Positions 34,647 to 42,801 of a stretch of DNA of 49,711 nt are shown here, piece after piece. Within the stretch, counting starts at the first letter, position 1; the number at the start of each line of letters is the position of its first letter. Source of the stretch: Gammaproteobacteria bacterium (GTDB lineage Bacteria; Pseudomonadota; Gammaproteobacteria; SZUA-152). The stretch spans positions 1-49,711 of the forward strand of contig JAADGF010000064.1 in NCBI GenBank assembly GCA_013152545.1. Direction: 5' to 3'. Position numbers and translations under genes: made by a program. A model generated the notes under the pieces. It did no database searches, was not told where the DNA came from, and saw nothing but the letters and a program-made list of their open reading frames with translations.

Positions 34647-36350
34647 TTAAAGCATTACTGGTAATAATAACAGCCATAACCAGAATACAAGGGAATTGCT
34701 CTGCTCGATTGTAAATTGCCTTATGGTGCTGTACTTACTTTGTATATTAGTATTAATGATTGATTTTGCTCGGTAGTAATAGGTGCCATAGGGTAATGGT
34801 TTGTCAGGTTTGTATTGATTCGTAGCGGTTGTTTGATTGACGAGAATGTTTTTAAATTCGGCATCTTTGGCAACCTGAATCACATAATGACTGGCCTCGG
34901 AAACCGCAGGCCAACGCATTGTGAAATTAGCTTGTTTAGCTCCCACATCATCCGTCTTTATATTGATTTCTGGTGCTTGCGGCAGGTTTCGTACTGTGAA
35001 TACAATAGCCGGACTAAATGCGCCTTTATTACCCTCAGCGTCAATACCCGCGACGCGCCAAACATATTCTCCTGGGGGCAATGCTTCGGCAGGCGCAAAG
35101 CTGGCTTCATCAACAATATTATCGATCTTTATAGTGTCAAAAGTTTTGTCGGATGAAATTTGAAGATGAAAGCGGTGTGTTTGATCTGGTTTTTGCCACT
35201 TAAAGTTAATTTTACCATCATAAAATAGTGCGCTACTGTTTGGCGCAAGCAATTCAACAATGGGAAAAGTGGTTGATAGTTCAAAGTTATGTTGCGCATT
35301 AAAGCCTTCAAGACCGATATCGTCAATGCCTCGAATGACAAGCTTGTATTTTCCGTCCGTCAATTTATCCAGGGTATATTGCGTCGAATTTATTAGTTCG
35401 TCTATTAATAATGTGGGTGATATTTGTTCGCTGGATACCTGGATGCGGTATATAGCCGCATTTTCAAGCGTTGGCCATGTGATGGTGTAGGGTAAGTGCA
35501 GCACTTTAGGCGCGAGTTGGGATATATCGAGTGCCGGCAAAAGTGCTCTGGGTGGAAGGGGGGCGGCACCTTTTTTAGTAATGGTGCCGTAACCTTTTGA
35601 AATGTTCTGATGAACACCAGCGCCAGTAACGTCTATTTTTCCTGTTATAACCTCACTTAACATTGCCTCGGTTTTCAGTTTATACTCGATACGAAATTGA
35701 GTGCCCCGTACTGCTGCTACGGCAGCGGGAGTTGTAATTTCGTAGCGTGAACCAGGTTCTTTTTTAGGTTTTACTGATGTTTCCAATCGACCTTTTTGTA
35801 GTCGAACTTTTGTATCAATCATACCAGTGGCGCCATACGAGCTTAATGTATCCAATATTAGTTCGCTTTGTTTTTGTAATAACAAAATTGATCCGTCAGC
35901 AAATTTGATGGTGGCGCTACCATCTGCTCCAGTAAGTATTTTGTCACCAGCAAAGAGCGTTTTTTTATCCAGGCTAAGTTTAGTTATTTTTCCATTTTTT
36001 GCAGGCACATAACTTACATCACCGGAAATGCTAAGAATTGTTGCGGGTGTAGGAGGGTGTTTAAGCCACGCTATTGGAATTAATAACCGGGTGCCTGGCG
36101 GCATTTTTTTTGCAATATCAATTGAGTTGTGCTGTTGTAAACGTGACCAGTAATTGACGTTTTTTAAATATTTATTGCTAATATCCCACAAGGTGTCGCC
36201 TGGTCGGGTAGTGTATGCCCAATCTTGAGCAATTGCTAATATAGGGGAAAGGCAAAGTACCAAAATATAACTGAGCACGAATGCTTTTTTTTTCAGTCGT
36301 TGTGTTTGCTGCCAAATGCTACGCCATCCTTTGTTTAAATTTATAGCCAT
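34647..36350 (-). CDS. LysM and FecR domain periplasmic protein
   Basis: This is a 567-residue protein with a signal peptide (about 22-41, AFVLSYILVLCLSPILAIAQ). A LysM peptidoglycan-binding motif follows (about 44-95, TTRPGDTLWDISNKYLK, LQQHNSIDIAKKMPPGTRLLIP). A FecR domain lies at about 130-235 (SLDKKTLFAGDKILTGADGS, ATIKFADGSILLLQ, TPAAVAAVRGTQFRIEY), then about three fibronectin-type beta domains (290-545). A short hydrophobic C terminus (SLVFWLWLLLLPVML) closes it. FecR usually signals to ECF sigma factors, but no sigma gene is near. Here it sits between an OmpR-type regulator (76-bp gap) and a CHASE2 kinase, so I infer a cell-wall-sensing accessory. Its TAA stop is made by bases that belong to a family A repeat end, so the tail may be cut short. 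Confidence 0.85.
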   Translation of the reverse strand: MAINLNKGWRSIWQQTQRLKKKAFVLSYILVLCLSPILAIAQDWAYTTRPGDTLWDISNKYLKNVNYWSRLQQHNSIDIAKKMPPGTRLLIPIAWLKHPPTPATILSISGDVSYVPAKNGKITKLSLDKKTLFAGDKILTGADGSATIKFADGSILLLQKQSELILDTLSSYGATGMIDTKVRLQKGRLETSVKPKKEPGSRYEITTPAAVAAVRGTQFRIEYKLKTEAMLSEVITGKIDVTGAGVHQNISKGYGTITKKGAAPLPPRALLPALDISQLAPKVLHLPYTITWPTLENAAIYRIQVSSEQISPTLLIDELINSTQYTLDKLTDGKYKLVIRGIDDIGLEGFNAQHNFELSTTFPIVELLAPNSSALFYDGKINFKWQKPDQTHRFHLQISSDKTFDTIKIDNIVDEASFAPAEALPPGEYVWRVAGIDAEGNKGAFSPAIVFTVRNLPQAPEINIKTDDVGAKQANFTMRWPAVSEASHYVIQVAKDAEFKNILVNQTTATNQYKPDKPLPYGTYYYRAKSIINTNIQSKYSTIRQFTIEQSNSLVFWLWLLLLPVML

Positions 36351-36426
36351 ACTTTTTTTTGACTCTGATTGAATGAAATATATTTGCGTGATTACAGGCC
36401 CTTAATACTAAATTAAACAGTGCGGT

Positions 36427-37140
36427 TTATTGCCGATCAACTTGTTCCAATCGATAGCCATGGCCATAAATACTTTTCAGACGCCAGCCATTCTTGGGCT
36501 GTAAAGCCAGCTTTTTACGGATTACCGACATATGTGTATCTACGGTTCGGGTGTTTATATCGGCTTCCTGTTGCCACACGTTTGACAAAATATATTTTCG
36601 ACTTAATAAAATACCTTCATTACAAAACAGAAAATAAGCCAGGTCAAATTCTTTGTTTGATAATTCAACGACTGCATCGTTATGTGTTACAACATGGTTT
36701 TTGAGGTTGAAGTGGTACGGATGATATACCGTTGATTGACAATCGGCTGATGTGTTATCGGCGTCGCTTTTTTCTATTCTGCGTGTCGTTGCTTTTACGC
36801 GTGCCAGAAATTCGTGGTGACGTACTGGTTTAATCAAATAGTCGTCGGCACCTGCATTCAGTGCAGAGACAATATCTTGCTCACTGTTTCTGTTGGTAAT
36901 GAATATAATCGGGATATTGCTACCCTTATTGTTTCTAATATGCGCCATGACGTCGGTGCCATTGATATCGGGTAGTTCCCAGTCGATTAGCAATAGATCG
37001 AAGTTTTCGTTGTCGATTAAGGTTAGCATTTGTTGCCCAGTGGTGCAGGCATGGCAAACATATCCTTCGGCTTTTAGCCAGGATTCCAGCATTCGAATTT
37101 GTGTTGTGTCATCTTCTAATATTGCAATTTTATATGACAT
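36427..37140 (-). CDS. OmpR/PhoB-family response regulator
   Basis: From ATG 37140 this is a 237-residue regulator. That start (MSYKIAILEDD) has AGGG upstream and aligns with receiver domains; an ATG at 37164 would add eight residues. The receiver domain shows the acidic pair E9/D10-D11, phospho-Asp D53 (LLLIDWELPD), FITNRN and the conserved Lys in DDYLIKPVR. The winged-helix DNA-binding domain (about 145-235) shows ELSNKEFDLAYFLF, RTVDTHMSVIRKKL and WRLKSIYGHGYRL. It is first in the minus-strand series RR, LysM-FecR protein, CHASE2 kinase. The kinase is its likely partner; targets are unknown. Confidence 0.9.
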   Translation of the reverse strand: MSYKIAILEDDTTQIRMLESWLKAEGYVCHACTTGQQMLTLIDNENFDLLLIDWELPDINGTDVMAHIRNNKGSNIPIIFITNRNSEQDIVSALNAGADDYLIKPVRHHEFLARVKATTRRIEKSDADNTSADCQSTVYHPYHFNLKNHVVTHNDAVVELSNKEFDLAYFLFCNEGILLSRKYILSNVWQQEADINTRTVDTHMSVIRKKLALQPKNGWRLKSIYGHGYRLEQVDRQ

Positions 37141-38212
37141 TGTTTTATACCCTGTATTTGCCATCGAGCGACAAATTTTAGTCTTATTGTTCTATTTATG
37201 GTGCTTGTTTATAGCGTACAGATCGCCCCTATATGGCACCAAATATTGAAAACGTTGGTATCGTAAGTGTTATAAATTTTTGCGTGGTGGTTTATCCGAC
37301 TATTATAAATGAAAACCTTTTGATAAATAATCATTTTTCTTAGGTATTGTGGTTTACAAAGGTTGATTTTTGCGGATTTGGATTGACTATGTCACTACGT
37401 AAGTATTGGTTGTTGCCTAATTGTTGTTCATTATAGCGTCACGACTATAGCAGGCAACACCTTCCAGTTTTGCTGATGATAGCAGTATCTACCCGCGCTG
37501 GTTTACTTATATTGTGAGGGGGGGGGTAGCGTTTGAGTATTACGTTTATTGCTGCCAATTGTTGTCGCAAAGAAGCACAAACAAGGTGTGATGTATTAAT
37601 TTCTTGAAATATAGCAATGAGTAACGTTGGCTAGCATGTGTTTTTACACCAAATCGTCGTCGTAAACTCAGCATCGAAAAGTAACGTGTGGTTTGATGCG
37701 GCGCAATCGCTGTTTTGTGCGGTACGCCTTGGTCGCAAATGCTTGGTAAGTTCACGACGGTATAGTGTGACACTTGACATATACCGTAGCGCATTTGTTC
37801 TTTGAGGGAGTTTGGTTAACATGCTTTAGTCAAGCGTCACGGGTATATGAGATCGTAGATTGTATACCGTTTAGTCGTTCTTGTAAGGTATCAATGCGAT
37901 TAAACCCTATTGTGGGTGTTGTTTACTCTTGACTGTATTAGTAAGGTAGTGATGAGAAATAAGCGTATTCGATGAGTGTGTTGTGCGCCAAACTCAATAT
38001 TGGCTTTTTTGCTGATGTCACCAGCGATTAATTTAGGGGCAAGGGTGCGTAACATCAGGTACTTAATTTGGTGAGAAATATTAATAGCGAATGCGCGCTA
38101 GCCAACACTATGCACTTTTTACGGTGCATAGTGTTGTGTTTTTTTGCAAAGTTTTGTGTAGCGTAATCGATTGGAGGTATTGTCGATTTTTAGTTATTTC
38201 AGATATCTCGGT
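37141..38212. other. 1.07-kb gap with a G9 tract and a plus-strand terminator
   Basis: No supported coding region is present; the small minus-strand frames at 37546-37822 have no ribosome site or known sequence. A run of nine G lies at 37518-37526. A strong plus-strand terminator-like hairpin (38104-38143) has no annotated plus-strand gene ahead of it, so a short untranslated transcript from this gap is possible. The left part must hold the promoter of the response-regulator operon. Confidence 0.45.
38104..38143 (+). terminator. Strong intrinsic-terminator-like hairpin without a plus-strand gene upstream
   Basis: AACACTATGCAC (38104-38115) pairs perfectly with GTGCATAGTGTT (38124-38135) around an 8-nt loop. 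GTG and a run of T residues follow on the plus strand. On the minus strand, where the PEP-CTERM-like gene ends about 70 bp earlier, no T tract follows. The orientation therefore points to a plus-strand transcript ending here, although use by the minus-strand gene cannot be excluded. Confidence 0.65.
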
Positions 38213-38986
38213 CTAACGGTTAAATTTTCGTTGCCGAAACGCCAGTAAAATCAAGCCAACCCCCAGTAACAGCATAGTGTTGGGTGATGGAACTTGTACA
38301 ACTGTTTGTGATAGGGGTTTCACGGTTCCGTTATAGTAAAATAATTGTTCACTTTGGTCTTCATGCCGTAATCCACCAATGTTTTGCTTACTAAGCACAA
38401 AATTTGCCACGAGTGATTGACCGGCAAAAAGATTCCCAACTTCAAATCCAAGTGCTAATGATACGTCACCTTTCAAACTGCTTGGAATTGCGTTGTCGTT
38501 ATCCAGTATTCCCCTAAGCAGATTATTGTAAATTTCTCCAGGTGTGTCGATTTCCCAGAAGTCGGCTGCTGTGTCTGTGAAACCTTTGCCTGAGACATTT
38601 ACTAAACCACCAAATTCATTGAGTGAATCGTTTCCCTGTCCGGTAATCTCTGCATCAAGAAAACCAAAGAAATTCACATTGCTTAGGTTCATGCCGGTAT
38701 TATTAGTGATTTTCCAAGTGACAGAACCCATGTTGTTTGCATTTAGCGAGTTAGTAAAAGCGACGCTTAATCCGGCATTCGAAAAATTATTAGATCCTAA
38801 GCCTATCTGTGTATCCTCCAGTACTTTTGTGCCAAGCTCCTTAGCGTTAATAAAAGACGAAAGCTGGGTGATATTTATTGGTCCGGCTGTTGCTGTCGAG
38901 CAAAGAAAAAACAGTAACAACGCCGCCGCCCAGAGTGTTTTGAAATGATACTGATGTGTTGTATGTGAAATAAAGTGTCTAGACAT
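38213..38986 (-). CDS. Exported protein with PEP-CTERM-like sorting tail
   Basis: From ATG 38986 (AAAGGGG seven to eight bases upstream) this is a 257-residue protein. It has a signal peptide (TLWAAALLLFFLCSTATAG) and a mature beta-rich, Asn/Ser-rich region. The C-terminal tail VPSPNTMLLLGVGLILLAFRQRKFNR has the order short Pro motif, hydrophobic helix and basic end typical of PEP-CTERM, with PSP in place of PEP. PEP-CTERM tails are processed by exosortase (EpsH/XrtA-type) in exopolysaccharide-producing Gram-negatives; no exosortase is in the window. An ATG at 39019 is a less likely start. The function of the mature part is unknown. Confidence 0.75.
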   Translation of the reverse strand: MSRHFISHTTHQYHFKTLWAAALLLFFLCSTATAGPINITQLSSFINAKELGTKVLEDTQIGLGSNNFSNAGLSVAFTNSLNANNMGSVTWKITNNTGMNLSNVNFFGFLDAEITGQGNDSLNEFGGLVNVSGKGFTDTAADFWEIDTPGEIYNNLLRGILDNDNAIPSSLKGDVSLALGFEVGNLFAGQSLVANFVLSKQNIGGLRHEDQSEQLFYYNGTVKPLSQTVVQVPSPNTMLLLGVGLILLAFRQRKFNR

Positions 38987-39792
38987 AACAGCCCCTTTGT
39001 TTTTATTGGTCAGCATCACTGCAAGCTCCTCTACGTAAAAACAGAATACCGCAATCGAGTTTCAATCAATGCTGCTGTTTATAATGATTTTAATTGAGTG
39101 GCAACAAATCAAGCTTAACGCTTGTTTTACAAAATCGCTTCAATTAAACGTCAGTAGTTTAAACTTTTCTTCTTACGATTAATAGGTGCATGTATTTCAG
39201 GGCAGTCGAGATTAAAAAGACTTGAAATTGAAAGTGAAACAAGGTAACGAATTTCCTTGGCGTTGCGGGAGCGTTAGCTGTGGATGCGGCTAAAAAATGG
39301 GGCGGATAGTGCAGCCTAATAAGATCGTTATTTTTGTAAGTACTTTCGTATGCAAATAATTTAGTTAAGATACAATGTGCTTGGTGTCCGTGTAGGGTTT
39401 TGATTTTTGTCTTTACTAGAGACTAGCAATGCAGCGTGCAAAAACCATACAGGCAGTAAGCGGCAGTATTTTAATATACCTTGTAATGATAATGATGGTA
39501 TTGTTAATAGATTTTTAGTGTTTGATGGTGTGTGAGGTAAGACGAATAAAGCAGCCTAATTTTTTTAAGGTGTAACATAAAGATGCAACAATGATAAAAA
39601 TGAAGCACTAATAAATTTTTGGATTCAGTCGTCGTCATCAAAATAAAGTCGGTTCGTGACTTCTTCGGCTCAAGCTGTAAAATATACAGGCGAATTTTTC
39701 GATGGTTAAAATATTTACTTGGATTATAATTTTCATTTATAGGAGGTTAAGCTAAATAAGGTTTCCTTGCTGAGTAAGCAAAGAGTTCAGGT

Positions 39793-39930
39793 ATAACTGC
39801 ACGCTTTATTTATTCCATCGCGTTGTTAAAACGCCTTGCGATAGAGCAACTATTACGCGTCGTTTTGTCTAGCCATGAAATAAATATGATGTACACTTTG
39901 CACTGAAATCTCAAACGCTATGGGTATATA
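39793..39930. repeat. Family B element, left end truncated
   Basis: It carries the family core (TGCACGCTTTATTTATTCC, GCGATAGAGCAACTATTACG, GTCGTTTTGTCTAGCC) and then AATATGATGTACACTTTGCA. The right terminus is CTCAAACGCTATGGGTATATA, nearly the consensus. The left terminus is reduced to GTATAACTGC. Orientation is the same as the copy at 28554. Confidence 0.65.
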
Positions 39931-40261
39931 ATGCGATTAACTGAAACGACCCTGCCTTTTGTTAAAGGTGTTTTTATCGTCGTTGTAAAAACAATATGGA
40001 ATATTTTGTCGCTCAGTTTGTGGATCAAGAACCCCGATCTCTGAAAATATCATTTTTTATGAGGCCGCTTAAAAGAAGTATTGCAACATGGATGTAAACC
40101 TTAGGGCCGGTAAAGAAATAAGCTGTACAGCTTGTGCCGGAATCGTTTCGTCTTCAAGGCTTTCGCCACCCATGGTTCATGCCCCTTACCTACTTCCATA
40201 TAGGTAAGGCGTGGAAATGGGTAGTAATCCCAAGGGCGTCTCTTTCAGGGTGCATACTTAT

Positions 40262-40342
40262 TTGTCTGTAAGTTTTTGCGCAACGTCGAAGACGCAAGGA
40301 TAGACACGCAAAATGTTCACGTTATTTCTTTACAGGCCATTA
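40262..40342 (+). repeat. Family C direct repeat, copy 2
   Basis: TTGTCTGTAAGTTTTTGCGC followed by AACGTCGAAGACGCAAGG and ATGTTCACGTTATTTCTTTA repeats the segment at 24770-24852 with scattered differences and the same orientation. It is non-coding. Unlike copy 1 it is not next to a family B element; the nearest family B copy ends about 330 bp away. Confidence 0.65.
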
Positions 40343-40476
40343 GGAAGTGAAGGCTGTATTTTCTCTGGATGAAGGGTACTTTGGTCTTGATGTAACTGAT
40401 GTGTTGTGAAAATGCGATGAGAGTATGAGTCAACACAAGCCCAACACGGTGTGGTGTATGGGCTATATGGTTGAGG

Positions 40477-42267
40477 TTATTTGATGGGTTTGCTTTTCCG
40501 CATTTTTTGCGAGTCGTTTTTTTTTGATTTGCCCTTGTCTTTGGTCCGTTTTTTTTCTTTGTTTTTAACGCGATCCGCAGTTTTTTTGGTTTTCCCTTCT
40601 TTTGTTAAACGGGAGATATTTAATTGTTGGCCTGCTACCCAGACTTTTTTTAAGTCATTAAAGATGCCTTTAGGCATGCCTTTGGGGAGGTCGATCAAGC
40701 TATGGTCGTCATGAATATTGATGCGCCCGATGTGTTGGCTATCGACACCTGCCTCATTGGCGATAGCGCCGACGATGTTGCCAGGCTTAACGTTGTGGTC
40801 GTGCCCCACTTCAATGCGATAACGTTCCATGCCATCTTCGAGCGGGGTTTCTTTTTTTGGGGTGCGCTGGCGATCTTTGCGGGACTGTTTTGTACGTGCT
40901 GGACGTTCTTCATTATTCCAGTTGGCATTGGCCTTGTGTTGCGGCTTGTGCTGTAACAGAAAAGGGGTTTTGCCTTGCAGCTGTTGCGCTAGTGCGGCGG
41001 CAATTTCCTGGGCGGGTACGTTATGTTCCTGCTGATATTGTTCTATTAACTGGGAAAAAAAGCCTAAATTTTCTGCTGCCAAGGTATCGGTTATGCATTG
41101 TTTAAACCGTGCGATACGCTTGTCATTAATCAACTCCGTCGAAGGCAACTCCATCATTTCGATTTGCTTTCGAGTGGATTTTTCGATGGCGCGTAACAAT
41201 CGTTTTTCGCGTGGAGCAACGAATAAAATAGCATCACCTTGGCGACCCGCACGACCGGTACGCCCAATGCGGTGTATATAGGCTTCTGTATCATACGGTA
41301 TATCGTAATTTAGTACGTGACTAATGCGCTCCACGTCGAGACCACGTGCGGCGACATCCGTAGCAACGAGAATATCCAGTTTGCCGTTTTTTAATTGCTC
41401 GATGGTACGTTCGCGTGTGTTTTGTGGGATGTCTCCGTTGAGTGCAGCAGTAGCATAACCGCGTGCTTCCAGTTTTTCAGATAACTCAACAGTGGCGAGT
41501 CGAGTGCGCACGAAAATAATCATAGCGGCAAAGGGCTCAGCTTCTAGGATGCGGGTTAAGGCGTCCAGTTTATGCACGCCGCTGACTGGCCAGAAGCGTT
41601 GGCGAATCGTTTCTGCCGTGGCGGTTTTAACTTTGATAGTGATTTCTGTTGGTTCATTGAGGTGTTGTGTGGCAATACGGCGAATTTGTTGAGGCATGGT
41701 GGCAGAGAACAATGCGGTCTGTCTGTTGGATGGTGTTTGTTCAAGTATCCAGTCAACATCATCAATAAAGCCCATGCGGAGCATTTCATCCGCTTCATCT
41801 AAGACTAAGGTACTGAGGTTGTTTAGTTTTAAAGTGCCACGTCGCATGTGATCCATGACGCGTCCAGGTGTGCCTACCGCGACATGGACGCCACGCTGTA
41901 AAGCGCGGATTTGTCCGCGGTAATCCTGGCCGCCATAAATAGGCAGTATATGAAATCCCTTCATATGTGTAGCATATTTTTGAAAGGCTTCAGCCACTTG
42001 AATCGCTAATTCGCGTGTTGGTGTCAGTACTAAAACCTGTGGGTCTTTTGGCTTTAAGTCGAGATTGGATAGCAGCGGCAGGGCAAATGCGGCGGTTTTT
42101 CCGGTACCGGTTTGTGCCTGTCCCACGACATCTTTGCCATCCAGTAATAGCGGAATTGTTTTTGCCTGGATGGGGGAGGGGGTTTCATAACCTATTTCAT
42201 TCAACACTTTTAGGAGCGGTTTTGTTAGCGCTAGTTGGTCAAATGTGGTTACTGCGTCAGTCGTCAT
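40477..42267 (-). CDS. deaD: DEAD-box RNA helicase (CsdA/DeaD type)
   Basis: This is a 596-residue helicase from ATG 42267 (MTTDAVTTFDQLAL). The frame stays open 98 codons further upstream, but that part has no helicase character and is more likely leader. The motif series is complete: Q motif (ETPSPIQ), AQTGTGKTAAF, PTRELAIQ, TPGRVMDH, DEADEML, SAT, IIFVRTR, ATDVAARGLDV and HRIGRTGRAGRQG. A DbpA-type RNA-binding domain follows (about 480-555, YRIEVGHDHNVKPGNIVGAI, DLPKGMPKGI), then a Lys-rich tail. This is the architecture of the cold-shock ribosome-assembly helicase CsdA. In E. coli csdA has a long leader, which fits the open 5' stretch here. Confidence 0.92.
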   Translation of the reverse strand: MTTDAVTTFDQLALTKPLLKVLNEIGYETPSPIQAKTIPLLLDGKDVVGQAQTGTGKTAAFALPLLSNLDLKPKDPQVLVLTPTRELAIQVAEAFQKYATHMKGFHILPIYGGQDYRGQIRALQRGVHVAVGTPGRVMDHMRRGTLKLNNLSTLVLDEADEMLRMGFIDDVDWILEQTPSNRQTALFSATMPQQIRRIATQHLNEPTEITIKVKTATAETIRQRFWPVSGVHKLDALTRILEAEPFAAMIIFVRTRLATVELSEKLEARGYATAALNGDIPQNTRERTIEQLKNGKLDILVATDVAARGLDVERISHVLNYDIPYDTEAYIHRIGRTGRAGRQGDAILFVAPREKRLLRAIEKSTRKQIEMMELPSTELINDKRIARFKQCITDTLAAENLGFFSQLIEQYQQEHNVPAQEIAAALAQQLQGKTPFLLQHKPQHKANANWNNEERPARTKQSRKDRQRTPKKETPLEDGMERYRIEVGHDHNVKPGNIVGAIANEAGVDSQHIGRINIHDDHSLIDLPKGMPKGIFNDLKKVWVAGQQLNISRLTKEGKTKKTADRVKNKEKKRTKDKGKSKKNDSQKMRKSKPIK

Positions 42268-42736
42268 GTGTAATACCTGTAAATCGATGGAATACGTGGA
42301 ACGCCAAGGGTTAGCCGGAGTATCCTGGTTGCCCTGTCTGTTGAGAATCCGAATCATTGTCAGCAGGGGGTGCGTATTGTAACGGTTTGCGAGCCATGTT
42401 GCATGTATTATCCTGGAAAAATCAGTTGGATCATTTTGTATGCGCAAGTGATTGATTCGTTTGACGATATTAAAAATCGCCTTGTTAGCAAAGATAAGGT
42501 GAGCACGAATTTTTTGGCAGAGGTTGTCTAACATGAATATCTTGACATTGATTCGTGCCAAACAATTTTTCTGGGCTTAACCTCAGCGAAAAACCGTTAC
42601 ATCACGAAAGTCGATGTCAGTATTTTGGTGCGCTTGTCAAATTGAAAATTTTTTGATTCTAAATGAGGCACCAACGGATCGAATATCAGCTACTTTGCTG
42701 TTATTTTCTACTTTTAGATTGCATAAAAGCTAAAAA
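42268..42736 (-). promoter_or_regulatory. Upstream region of deaD, probably a long leader
   Basis: These 469 bp separate the deaD start from the amtB terminator. The first part (42268-42561) has an accidental in-frame extension of deaD that lacks conserved sequence. Cold-shock helicase genes of this type often have long structured leaders. I could not fix a promoter or a cold-shock box by eye. Confidence 0.35.
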
Positions 42737-42759
42737 AACGGGCGCATGTTGCGCCCGTT
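42737..42759 (-). terminator. Intrinsic terminator of the glnK-amtB operon
   Basis: AACGGGCGCA (42737-42746) and TGCGCCCGTT (42750-42759) form a perfect 10-bp GC-rich stem with a 3-nt loop. On the minus strand seven or eight T residues follow. It lies about 40 bp after the amtB stop codon. Confidence 0.9.
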
Positions 42760-42801
42760 ATATTTTGTCGTATACGTCTAATTTTACGACTGAATGCGGA
42801 G

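Larger units (their letters stand above)
38987..40476. other. 1.5-kb gap with two repeat copies and several palindromes
   Basis: No supported coding region. It holds family B copy 4 (39793-39930), family C copy 2 (40262-40342), a perfect 14-bp palindrome AAGCTGTACAGCTT at 40120-40133 and an 8-bp-stem hairpin CCTTACCT...AGGTAAGG at 40184-40209. The right part precedes the end of the DEAD-box helicase gene, which is on the minus strand, so this region holds that gene's 3' flank. The left part holds the PEP-CTERM-like gene's promoter. Confidence 0.45.

Noticed and set aside
37546-37822. Two overlapping minus-strand frames of 82 and 63 codons
   Set aside because: No ribosome site and no recognisable sequence; the region ends with a terminator on the opposite strand.
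42268-42561. 98-residue N-terminal extension of the DEAD-box helicase as coding sequence
   Set aside because: It has no conserved features; the family start MTTDAVTTFDQLAL lies at 42267 with AGG upstream.
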